Part shown: positions 26,201 to 37,170 of the stretch, piece by piece
Numbering within the stretch: position 1 is the stretch's first letter
Layout of the letters: each line of letters begins with the position of its first letter
Assembly (NCBI RefSeq): GCF_010093815.1
Contig: NW_022985552.1
Coordinates: 434,001-498,000, forward strand
DNA: 64,000 nt
From: Pseudovirgaria hyperparasitica
Taxonomy: Eukaryota > Ascomycota > Dothideomycetes > Acrospermales > Acrospermaceae
Direction of reading: 5' to 3'
Made by a program: the position numbers and the translations under genes
The notes under the pieces: model-generated
What the model was told of the DNA's origin: nothing
Database searches by the model: none
Seen by the model: only the letters and a program-made list of their open reading frames with translations

Positions 26201-28893
26201 CTCCTTAGTAGCGAAACGGTATTTAGTAAGGTCGTAGTAAAGGTCCGCCTTTATAAGGAGAGATAGAATAGTTTTTATAGCGGCCTAGTGGTCTTCTAAC
26301 GTGCCCGGGGTATATATAAGGATATTATTAAGATACGCTATATAGGTAACCCCGAGGACCCTACTTAGTACCCCGTTAATATAGCGCTAGAAGGAGATAG
26401 GGGCGCCGGAGAGACCGAAAGGGAGAACTATCTATTCGAAGAGGCCGAACCGGGTGTAGAAGGCTATCTTATATTTGTCCCCGGCGGCGACCCGTAGTTT
26501 ATAAAATACCGCCCGGATATCCACCTTACTAAACCATAATATATTACTAATAGTGTGTAGGGTCTCGCGTATAAGTGGTAGCGGGTATTAGTTCTATTCG
26601 GTAATACTATTAAGGGCCCTATAGTTAATATATAGCCGCTACTTCCCTCCCGGCTTAGGGATAAGAAGTACTAGCGCCCCGGCCGCTAAGGAGCTAGCCT
26701 ATATCCATCTCTTATCTATAAGATCCGTAAGCTAGCGACGGAGCTCTATAAGTTATTCCTAAGATATAGCGTAGAGCGGTCCCTAGGGGAGGTTTATAGG
26801 GGTTCCCGCTAGTATAGACTTAATATAGATATAGTAGTCGGTGTTCCCTCTATAGGGAGGTAGCGCCGACGCCTTTTCCTTATTAAAGAGATCGTGGTAG
26901 ACGTATAGCATTAACGGGAGCGGGCGCCTATCCTCCATAAGCTTAGTCGTATCCTAGTTAGGTACTAGAGGTAACTAGGGGAGTATAAGTTATAGGAGGC
27001 GGGTAACGTCGCGGATACTAGTAGCGACTACTCGCCCACGGCGGTAAGCCGTCTCTAGACCCCTAGGAATACGGCCCTTCTTAGTAAGGACCCGGATGCT
27101 TATTAGGCGCCTATGGGTATTAATATCCCGGGCTATAAGGCCGTGGGCGCGGTAAAGCGTGATTTCGTCTACGCGTATATCGATAACGGCGCCGGCCTAG
27201 TAGAGCCATAGGCTCCCGAGGATAAGGTCCCGGTCTAGCCTAGGTACTATATAGGCGGTAAGGCGTTATCGCTACCCCGCGATATTATACTAGATAGTAA
27301 TAACTTCCGTAATCTCCGGTTCTAACGCTCCGTTAGCGGCGAGAGCCACTTAATAACGTAGGACCGAGATACGCGACTTAGCTACGTCCGCCGTAAGGGC
27401 CGGGCTAACTACCGTAAAATACTCGCACTCTATATCTACTAAGGCGTCTATATACTTCCTATCCTAGAGGAATAGCGATATAACGGGTGGGGGTCTATCT
27501 ATAACCTAAGCGGGCGCGCTATCCTCTAGGTCGGAGCTGTTATCCGGGTTACCTATAGCTTCGTTCCTTACTAAATATAGTAACGTCCCCTAACCCGGGC
27601 TTTAGTAGAGGGCTATACTTCCCCCGCCTCGGAGTTAGAATTAGTATTATTCTAAGCTAGGGCCGTAACCTTAAGCGCTCATATATTAATAGCGTTTAGA
27701 TAGCCCCGGTATTAGTAGCTAGCCTAGCTATACCGGGTATATACGCCCGCCGTACGGCGCTCCTAGAATAAGTCCTTCGGGATCCACGAAGGAGTCTCTT
27801 TCTTCTTAACCCTATCTCTACCCTTTACTATTAGAGACGCGGCTCGCTTCTTACCCTTTATCTTAACGGCCTTAATAGCGACCGCCGACATCGTCGTATT
27901 ACCGTTCTTATCCTTACTAGGCCTATTTTAAGGTGCGGCGCTTTACCTAGTACGGAGCCGGAATAACTCTATATCTATACCGATATCCCGAAGGCGGCCT
28001 ATAGCGGCCTCGTACTAGTCCGGAAGGCCCCGGTTTAGAGCTACCGCCTAGGTCTTCTAGTTAAGGCCGTCCCGGAGCTATATAAGCTTCTAGTCATCGG
28101 CCTAGTATATTCCCCTAGCCTTCTAGAGGGCGGTATAGAACCATACGAAGTACTCTATGAACGGCTTCTTTACCTTTTATATAATTATATTTAACCGCTA
28201 GAGGGCCCGCTCTTTAGTATATATGTCTCCGAACTAGAATTCAAGGTAGTCTAAGAACGCGTGCGGGTTCTAGTCGCCGTTTAGCCCCCTAGTAGAATAC
28301 ACGGCGCTAACCCCCCTCTATACCTTAGGCGCTAGGTTAGCCTAAATAAGAGCTATTTAGTCCCTATGGGTGCCGATAAAGTTAGCGTCCCGGGTAATCT
28401 TATACCGTATTATAATAGACTATATACGGAAGAGGGCCTTAGACCCGTTATACGGGTCGCTAAGGGGGAGGGGCTTCCTCTTAGGAGCCCGGTCGAGTAT
28501 AATATATAGCGTAGGAAGTAGTAAGGCGGGAGCGCGTGTAGGAAAGGCTAGTTCGGGCCTATATAGACGTTAGGGCGCTACTAGGGAGAAGTCGGGCTAG
28601 GGTAGAGACGAGTCGCTATAAGTTAAGGTAGCGGGAGTATAGCTATATAACTCGACCGTAAGGAGGCGGGCGTTAATACGTTATAGAGCCGTATAGACGC
28701 TATATTCGATATTAGATATCCGAGACTCGCTTACCGCTTAGGCGGCCGTAATAGACTCGTGGATGGACCGTATCTCGTCCCGAAAGCTAAGGAAGGAGTT
28801 AGAGAGTTACCGTATTAGATTAGAGTCTTACGGGTTAAGACTATCTTATACTATAAGACCACGTATAGAAAGAGATAATTAAAGTTAAATTAA

Positions 28894-29095
28894 TATAATA
28901 GATATAACTAAGGTGTTACTATAATGGTAACTAAGATATATTATAATTTAACTTAGAGAGAATAGGGATAAGCCGTATGGTTATAGCTTTAAGTATAGTC
29001 TTAAGCGAGGTCACGTGATACCCCTATACTAGTCTCTATCCGTCCCGGCTCCGTTATATGATACTAGAGACAAGGCAAAGCCGAAGTCCATAATA
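28894..29095 (-). repeat. Right LTR (5' LTR) of gypsy element B
   Basis: 202 bp, ending at 29,095 and followed by the target duplication gtatt (29,096-29,100). Differences from 21,345-21,546 are transitions. Confidence 0.9.
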
Positions 29096-29357
29096 GTATT
29101 CGCCTAGAAATATTAATTAGAGTAGCTAATTAACTATAGTAAACTTACTTTAATAGACGCTACCTATAGAACTAATAAGCTAAGATAGTATCTATATATC
29201 TAGATAATTTAGGACTTCTATAGTTCTTATCTCCTGTATATATATATACTATCTATATTAGAGGAGAGTAGAATACTTACCGCTATAATAAAGATACTAA
29301 GGTATTAGTATTATAAGATTCGACCTTATAGTAATAGCTAGTACCTATAGTACTTCC

Positions 29358-29585
29358 TATAAGAATAGGGTTATTAGATAGTAGTATAGTTAGATAGAAT
29401 AATAGGGTATATTCTATTATAGAATAAATTACTACTAAACCCTTTTAGTAGAAATCTAAGAGTATATATATAAAGGGACGCCGATCTATCTAGTACGTAA
29501 CTATTTACCGCCCTTTACGCTACCTTCTAACCCTATTAGCTAAGGTACGTGCGGATTAGATCATGCCTAAGACTAAGTTCTAACA
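29358..29585 (-). repeat. 228-bp solo LTR, copy 2 (minus orientation)
   Basis: Its reverse complement matches copies 1 and 3 over the full length. It is flanked by the exact 5-bp duplication cttcc (29,353-29,357 and 29,586-29,590), so it is a solo LTR left by recombination between the two LTRs of one insertion. Confidence 0.88.
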
Positions 29586-29590
29586 CTTCC

Positions 29591-30774
29591 TTATGGATGA
29601 CTCGGCGGCTAAGTAGTATATAATTAATAAAGCTTTTCCTAGTATTAAGAAGGGTATAATAAAGCTAATATAGTTTCTTTATATGGTATACTTCTAGTAT
29701 ATAATTAAGAAAAAGGTAAAGAATATAGATATATAGAGATTATTAAAATAGGTAATATACTAGTATATATAAATTAGCTATAACGAGTTACTTAATAAGA
29801 TAATAAATATTACTATAATATATATACGTCTACGAGATCTAAAGTATCTAAATTCTTTAGAGATACTAGCGATTAAGAAGAGCTAGTAAGTAGTAGTAAT
29901 AAGGGCGAGACTTATAGATTTATAGAGAGATTCTAAGCGTTAATTTAAAGTTAAGTAAGCTATAAAAAGTAGTAATAGGAATTCGTCTATACGTTCTACT
30001 ACTAAGATATCTTCTAGTACTAAAAGGTAACTCTCTAGCCTAAAAAAGCCTAGTATAAAGTGTGGAAAATAGGGACGTCTATCTAAAATATCTTTAATAG
30101 TATCTATAATACTTATTTATAACTCTATACTACTAATAACGACTAATATACGGCCTTAAGATACTTAAAATAGCTAGAATCTATAAGTAGAAGGTACTAG
30201 TCGTTCGAAAAAGCTACTATTTAACTTACCTAAGTATATATAGATATATTAGACGCTAAAGAAGTATCTATAGACGATATTTATATGGTAATACTTACCT
30301 ATATTACTTTAGATTATGACTATAAATATTATTAAAGCCTAGTACTCTATAATTAAAGTACGTACCCTAGTAATAAAGAAGATAATAGTAAAGTTCTCTA
30401 TTACTAGCCTTATTCTAGCGCTTAATTAGTAAGTTAAAAGTTAGAATATAAGGAGTAGAAAACGAGTAACTAAGTTCCGTACTAAAATACTTAGCTTAAG
30501 TTATTAATATCTAGGCTTAGAAGACTTTCCTCTACTATTTTAGAAGCTTCTAGATATAGAGATTTAATTCGCTTAGCGTGAAGTTAATAATAGTATAGTA
30601 TTAAAGCCGTAGAGAGACTCTATTAAGTATAACTATCTTTTTTTTAGATAGTATATCCTACCCTATTACTATCTCTAGTACTACTATATACTATTTAGAG
30701 ATATACTTAATAGAGATATACTCTATAGCTTTAGTCTTAAGTTCGAAGAAGCCGGGTATAAGGTATATAAGATA
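29591..30774 (+). other. Carrier repeat DNA, unidentified coding-like text
   Basis: Plus-strand text from 29,591 is coding-like (for example a segment near 30,420-30,640 with few stops) but broken by RIP-type stops. I considered tyrosine-recombinase and pogo-type transposase families and could not place it. The same reading resumes after the solo LTR at 31,013, which suggests one element interrupted by an LTR insertion. Confidence 0.4.
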
Positions 30775-30779
30775 CTTAG

Positions 30780-31007
30780 TGTTAGGACTTAGCCTTAGGT
30801 AGGACCCGACCTACACGTACCTTAGCTAACAGGGTTAGGAGGTGACGTGAAGGGCGGTAAACAGTCACGTGCTAGATAGATCGGCGTCCCTTTGTATATA
30901 TACTCTCGGATTCCTACCGAAAGGGTTCGGTAGTAATTCGTTCTATGATAGAATACACCCTATTGTTCCATCTAACTACACTACTATCCAATAACCCTAT
31001 TCTTACA
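30780..31007 (+). repeat. 228-bp solo LTR, copy 3 (plus orientation, little RIP)
   Basis: It begins TGTTAGGAC and ends CTTACA, flanked by the exact duplication cttag (30,775-30,779 and 31,008-31,012). Unlike everything around it, this copy still contains many CA and TG dinucleotides, so it is much less RIP-mutated than copies 1 and 2. Confidence 0.9.
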
Positions 31008-31012
31008 CTTAG

Positions 31013-31990
31013 TTAAAGAGATAAGGATAGTAATATTAAGGAGATAGCTATAAGCTTAGTATAACGAGAGACTCGCGATATACTCTAAGTACGTAAGATA
31101 ATTAATAAACTAAGGGCTATCTAGTATAATCTACTTAAAGATTTATATTAGTTTAAGCCTAATTAGAGTAATAGAATAAGGCTAGGGTAGATAAATAGTC
31201 TATCTACGGCGATAGATAAACTTACTTAGATATCTACTCGAGATCTCCTTAATAAGGATAAGTTTAATAGAGTATTAGATAAGATTTAAGGTACTAGTAC
31301 CCTTATACCTAGTAATAGTAATTCTAAGGTTAAGGACTTAATACTATAGGTTAAGTATATAAAGGAAGCTAATTATATTATTAAGGAAGGCCCTAAAGTA
31401 ATTACTTATATATAACTTCCTAAAGTTAATAGTAATCTCTTAATTAAGGCTACTTAGAATACCCTTATTAATAAACTACCTCCCCTAGTATTTAACTATA
31501 ATCTAGAATTATACTAATTTTAGAATAGAATATAGAACCTAGATAAAGGTAATAGTAATAAGGTTAGTACTAAGGATACTTATAATAGTAATAGCGACGG
31601 CGATATTAGTAATAATATTATAATTACTAGTAGTAATAAATTATATAAGTAGATAGACTTAGTACTTAATACTACGGATAATAATAGTATAGATAAATTA
31701 AGAAGTTATAATATATTAAGGATATAAATAAATAAAGATAATAAAGATAGATAAGTATAGTATATACTTAATACTTAAAAACTTCTTACACTCCAACGGA
31801 CTAAACTAGTCAATTCGGGGTAAAACAGCGATTTACATATATTAAACGATAGAGTACACCGAGTATAATAACCTCCGATACACGTGTATACGTATAGTAT
31901 ATAATACGCGACGATACCGACGTGTAGAGATACTATATATATATACTCGAAGACTCTTTAATAACACGAGTATAGACTATATCTAATAAA
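31013..31990 (+). other. Carrier repeat DNA, right part
   Basis: Up to about 31,790 the plus strand reads as Asn/Ser/Lys-rich coding-like text, continuous in style with 29,591-30,774. From about 31,790 a short, less mutated patch keeps CA and TG dinucleotides and has no coding character. No host gene is seen. Confidence 0.4.
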
Positions 31991-34900
31991 CGCTAATACG
32001 CCGACCCCCTTTTATTAGTTAAGGGCTACCCTTAACTAATAACTATAGCGGCCTTAGGCATCGTAATACCCCGGTATACACCGGATATACCCCTACTAGT
32101 ATAGTAGAAACGGCTATATAGCGACATTAATATAGATAGCTAGACACCTATCTAAAATATAGGAACTAACCAAGGGTACGAAGCGCTATAGATAACCTAG
32201 ACTAAGGGGACCCCGAGAGGGGAGACCCTCCTAGATAAAATTAAATACTAGGTAATATATATAGAGAGGGACGCCGAGAAGAGAAAGAAGACCCTCCTTT
32301 ATATATTCCGGGACCTTATCCGGAATCTAAGAGGAATCACGAAGGAAGAAAGGAAGTCGCTATAAGAGGAACCTAGTAGTAGACTTAACTAAATGGAAGC
32401 TAGTCTACGGAGAATCTAGGAAGAGCTATTCTAAGGTAAGCGCCCTAATATATAGGCTTAGATTATAGTAACACCCGGAGCTACCGTACTAAGAACTACT
32501 AGGACCATAGATAGAGTATATAGTATACGTGTTGTAATCTAGGATAAGAACATGCTAGCGTAGGTCTAATAGGTATCCCTAAAGGAAATTATAAATAAGA
32601 TTAATAAATAGAAAGGAATATGGTTAAGCGTCGTGGCTACTAAAGTTACGCTAGGTAGGGTAGTACTTACTACTATAATAAATACTACGTAGTAAAACAT
32701 CTCGCGAGATCTAAACGCGATAGATAGTATCTTCCCTAGCGTGTCTATTAGGGTAGCTATATACCCGATTATAGTATACGTAGTACCCGTGTAGGGATAG
32801 ACTATTAGAGCGGAGGATATTACGCGTATAGAATAATCTAACACGCGAAAATACCTAGGGATTAAGATCGTAAAAGCGTGGTAGAAGAACCTATAGGCGA
32901 TTAAGACGACGGCGAAAAAATACTCTACTATAATTATAGAGCTCTAAGACCCCGCCCTTATATAATATATTATATAGAAGGGATTCCTAATAGAAGGAGA
33001 GCTCCTTATAGCCGAGCTATAGGATAGAACATAGATAATAATATAGTGCTTTAACTATTAAGGGTATAGACACACTATATAAAGGTACTTATAGAAGACT
33101 AAGTGCGGATAGTACCGTGGGGACCACGCTACCTAGGAGTACCCTTATAAACCATAAGGAGACGGACCAAGAAATAGAGACATAGTATAGTGTTTAAACT
33201 ACGATGGGAAATACCCGTCGTGGTCGTTAACGTGTATAAAATATAAATAGGTTATAGAATACATTCGCACGATAAAAGCGAGAGACACGAGATAGTTATA
33301 GAATATAATACCTACCACAAGCCCTTCCTTTATAACACCCCTAACCTCCCCTCCGGAAGGTAGTTAGGCGGGATAGTAGACTATTCTAAAGACGATAGAA
33401 CGACTAAAAGGTATAGTTAAAGCCGCTACCGCGCGAGGATAGTCGCGCCTCTAAGGAATAAGTATATAGGTATATATACTCTCTAGTACCTAATAAGGGA
33501 CTAGAATATACTCTAAATTATATAGGTAAATATATAATATAAAAGAGAGAACTAGGTAACGCTCCTCGAAGAGACCGGGGCTATAATACTCGCTATCTAG
33601 GAACCCTATAAACACTACTAGACGAGTAAACCAACCACACACCCCGGATACTATACTATACACCCTCTAGGACTAGAAAGACGAGTCCTCTTCCACATTT
33701 ATAGGTTAATACGACTCTTATTATAGTTATATACCGAGCGCGATAACCTTAGGATAACACTACACCTATAAATAGATATAGGCCCCCTATATATATAATA
33801 TATATAACTAATAACGTATACTTATACTAGACGAGATACTCGAGGGTACTACGGAACTAGGATAATATATCCTCCTAGAAGACTTTAACCTCTACTACTA
33901 ATAGTAGGGAGGCCTAGCCATAGTTAGGGAAGAACTTAGAGTAAGGGAACTACGCACCCGCTACTACGACTTTCTATACCTACTTATACCTATAGAATAA
34001 GTTATATAGAAAAAATATAAATAGGACGAAGACGGGTCCATGCTTAACCTTACCTTTACTATAGAGTATATTAGTTACCGGATCCAATACTACCGCCTAG
34101 GCTAGGTATAGACGGATTCCGACCACGAATACATGGAAACCATAATAAATATATATACCCCGAATAAATAATAGGGACGATAGATATAGAAGGACACTAA
34201 CTAGGAAAAGTACCTAAAGGACCTAGAATCGGCGATTCTAGATCCCTCTATAGTTAATATATCTAACGATCTAGCTATAGACCAGGCCGTATAGATACTC
34301 CTATAAATATACTAGAATATAAGAAATAAACACGTACTATACCGAATATACCGGCCCCTAGAAGTAAAGGGGATTCCTTAAGTATAGGAAAGTAGATAAG
34401 ACGTCTAAAGGCTATATAGACGCGTATACTATACGAGAACACCCGAGTCGTAGAAAGAATAGAAGGAAGTAATATAATAACGCGATAAAGTCCTCCGTAA
34501 TAAAAGGCGTAAATAGTAGCGTATAATTACTAGTTAATAGATATGATACGTAATAGAGCTATAGTACATGGCGAAATAGGCTAAGGGCGTAGACACTCCG
34601 ACACCCCCGCTACTTATACCTCCCCTAATATATTAGAGGAGAATATACTCCACGGGCCTTAAGAAAACTAAGGCCCTATAGGAGGCCATGTTCCCTCTCC
34701 CGGAACTAGTAGACCTATTAGATATTCACGGCGCCGAATATCTACACGCGGTAGATATCCCTAAAGAAGTTACGGAGGAGGATATACTTAATATTATTAA
34801 GATACTTCTAAATGATAAAGTACCCGGACTAGATAGAATTCTAAATTAATACCTAAAAAGTACTATAAAAGCAACTCTACTACTTATTACTTATATATTC

Positions 34901-36784
34901 TAAGTATACATCACGTAGGGGTACCACCCCTAGAGCTTCCGAGTCGCCTATACTATTATACTCCCGAAACTAGAAAAGAGCCCTAACTCCCTAAAGGGAT
35001 AGAGACTAATCGCCCTTCTCTTCTACCTAGATAAGATACTAGAGGCTATAATAGTAAAGAAGATAAGTACCGCGGTATAGGAATATAATCTCCTCCCTCC
35101 GAACTAGAAGGTAAAGATAGATAGCTCCCTAATAATAGCTATCTAATATATTATTAAAGTCGTCTAGGCCGCATAGAAATAGGGACGGGTAGTATCGCTC
35201 CTCTCCCTCGATATAGCCGGAGCATTTAATAAGGTAAACTATATAAGACTTATTTATAACCTCCGGATAAGACGAATACTAGAATAGATTATACGCTTTA
35301 TATAGTTATTCCTCATAGGAAGAATAACTTAGATATATATCCCTAGGTACTAGAGTAAATATAAAGAGATGGTATACGGCATCCCATAAGGGAGTACTAT
35401 CTCTCCGATTCTATTCCTCTTCTTTATAGTAGACCTTCTTTAAGAAATAAAGTATATAGAGGTAGTCGGATACGCTAATAATATATACCTTCTAGCTATT
35501 AATAATAATACTAACCGAACGTATAGACGACTAGAATAGGACTACAAGAGGTACCTCTAGTAGGTAAAACGCCATAGAGTAAAGTTCGCCCTAGAGAAAT
35601 ACTAGCTTATACACTTTATTAATTATTAAGAGAAATAGGTAATTAGGGAAGGCGAACGACGCCCCCGAATCGACGTATTTAATAAACTACTAGTATAAAG
35701 TATACGCGCGCTCGGAGTTATACTAGATAGCAAGCTTAAATAGGGACTATAAGTAGTATATACCGTCTCTAGGGCCCTCTAGATAGAAGCCGCTATATAA
35801 TAGATTATAGCCTCCACGTAGGGAACTACCTAGGATAAGGCACGCTAGCTATATATATCTATAGTACGACCCGCCTTTATATACGGACATAAGTACTAGT
35901 ATACGGCCCTTATATAGACTAGATAAATAAAGCTCGAATCTATATAGAACCGTATACTCCGTCTTATATTAGGCGTATATAAAGCTACTAATATGGTACT
36001 ACTACGACGCGAGATAGACGTTATAAGTATATATAACTTCTACTAGATATAGAGGGTAGTATACTTTACTAAATAATAAGTATAGAAATATATAGAAAAC
36101 GTAGAATATACTTTCGCCGCGCTATATATATAAATTAGTATATATTACCGCGCACTCCTATATATAGGCCGGAATTAAATACGGTATAGGTGCTTAATAG
36201 AAGCTAACTCTAGCTAAGTAGTATAAGAAGTCCGAGATAACCTAGACGCTCTTCTAGACTAGTAGAGTCTTTAAGAACTCGTAAAAAATATACGGTCGTA
36301 GACTTAAGATAAGTAGAAAGAGACACTCTATATCTACTAGACCTTCTAATAGAATAGGTACCTAGAGTAGATTTAAGGGCTATAGAAGGAACTAAGTAAA
36401 TAGATATATAAAGGGCTAACGAAAGCCTAAGTATCTATACTTATCTAAGCCCGAACGGGCGCTATAGAACTTCTATACTACATCTATAAGAGAGGCGTTC
36501 CTAATACCTCCCTATAGTATAAGGTATATAGCCGGAGAGGTATAATACGCTACTATCTAGCTATATACTCTAACCTCTATATATAATAGTAATAGCTTAT
36601 CTATATTATAAAGACTTTAGATATCGTATAATAGCTTAATAAGTACCCTAAGAACATCTCCTAATAGATACTTATATATCTACTACTCCTCTAGTACTAG
36701 TAGACCCAGAAATATATACCGGAAGAGACCCGGTATACGCCGGTAGTAACCCGATATATACTAGAAGAACCCCGGGAGAACCCC
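31991..36784 (+). mobile_element. Tad-like non-LTR retrotransposon (LINE) remnant
   Basis: Plus-strand text shows the two-ORF plan of fungal Tad LINEs. ORF1 lies at about 32,390-33,200 and ends in CCHC zinc-knuckle text near 33,040-33,180. ORF2 has an endonuclease with a DFNLxxxxWGG-like phrase near 33,880-33,920. Its reverse transcriptase is at about 34,790-35,700, with the KxPGxDxIxN phrase near 34,810, LDIAGAFNKV near 35,200 and the YADD-equivalent near 35,470. Text after that continues to about 36,700. Many in-frame stops from CpA-to-TpA change run throughout, so it cannot encode protein. Palindromes lie at both edges (32,012 and 36,785); the true 5' end is uncertain. Confidence 0.85.
32012..32042. 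repeat. 31-bp perfect palindrome, copy 4
   Basis: Arms of 14 nt (ttattagttaaggg and its complement) enclose a CTA loop. It lies at the left edge of the LINE, and its loop is the reverse complement of the loop in the copy at the right edge. Confidence 0.9.
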
Positions 36785-36819
36785 GATTATTAGTTAAGGG
36801 TAGCCCTTAACTAATAATC
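36785..36819. repeat. 35-bp perfect palindrome, copy 5
   Basis: Arms of 16 nt (gattattagttaaggg and its complement) enclose a TAG loop. It lies immediately after the last LINE-like text. Confidence 0.9.
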
Positions 36820-37170
36820 TCTATATCTATACGTGCTACCTAAGGGTAAAATAATAGTAATATAGGCTATAGGCTAATAGGTATACCCTATAGCTATATA
36901 CTTAAGATAAAATAGAGGTTTAACGAGATATAGTTATAGATATAAGGAAGTTTTTCCCTATAGGGTTTCTTCTTATATAGTGGCTTAGACTAGAGAAGGT
37001 ATAGGCCTATAGAGTACTACTCTACCTAGTTATATAATATTATTATTATTATTATTATAGTATATACTTAGTAAGTCTCGGGTATCCCTTAATCCGAACG
37101 CCCTATATAAAATTATATAGAGTGTTTAGATCTACTAATCTACTTAGTCTATATATTATATTCTATACGT
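36820..37170. other. AT-rich edge of the repeat block with ATT microsatellite
   Basis: The sequence is still depleted of CpA and TpG and holds no coding frame. An uninterrupted (ATT)n run of about 20 bp lies at 37,039-37,058. Base composition becomes normal within a few tens of bases of 37,170, where CA and TG reappear at ordinary frequency. Confidence 0.7.

Larger units (their letters stand above)
21345..29095 (-). mobile_element. 7.75-kb Ty3/gypsy LTR retrotransposon fossil (element B)
   Basis: Two 202-bp direct LTRs bound the element, and the 5-bp target duplication gtatt is exact on both sides (21,340-21,344 and 29,096-29,100). Pol reads on the minus strand. Gag-like text is at about 28,800-27,700 and a protease region at about 27,500-27,000. 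Reverse transcriptase is at about 26,700-26,000, with the FGLxGAPxSF phrase near 26,400 and the equivalent of YLDDILIY near 26,330. RNase H follows at about 25,900-25,300 and integrase at about 25,100-24,300. It is richer in CpG than its neighbours, which survived because RIP here targets CpA. Between integrase and the 3' LTR lies a tandem array and coding-like text on the opposite strand. Broken, with dozens of stops. Confidence 0.88.

Noticed and set aside
20528-29585. Large DNA transposon with 228-bp terminal inverted repeats
   Set aside because: The inverted pair at 20,528 and 29,358 looked like terminal inverted repeats, but the 29,358 copy has its own 5-bp duplication and LTR-type TG...CA family ends. 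A third copy at 30,780 also has its own duplication, so solo LTRs explain them better.
29591-31790. Starship captain (DUF3435 tyrosine recombinase) or pogo-type transposase
   Set aside because: I compared remembered family phrases with the plus-strand text and found no convincing match, so the segment stays unidentified.
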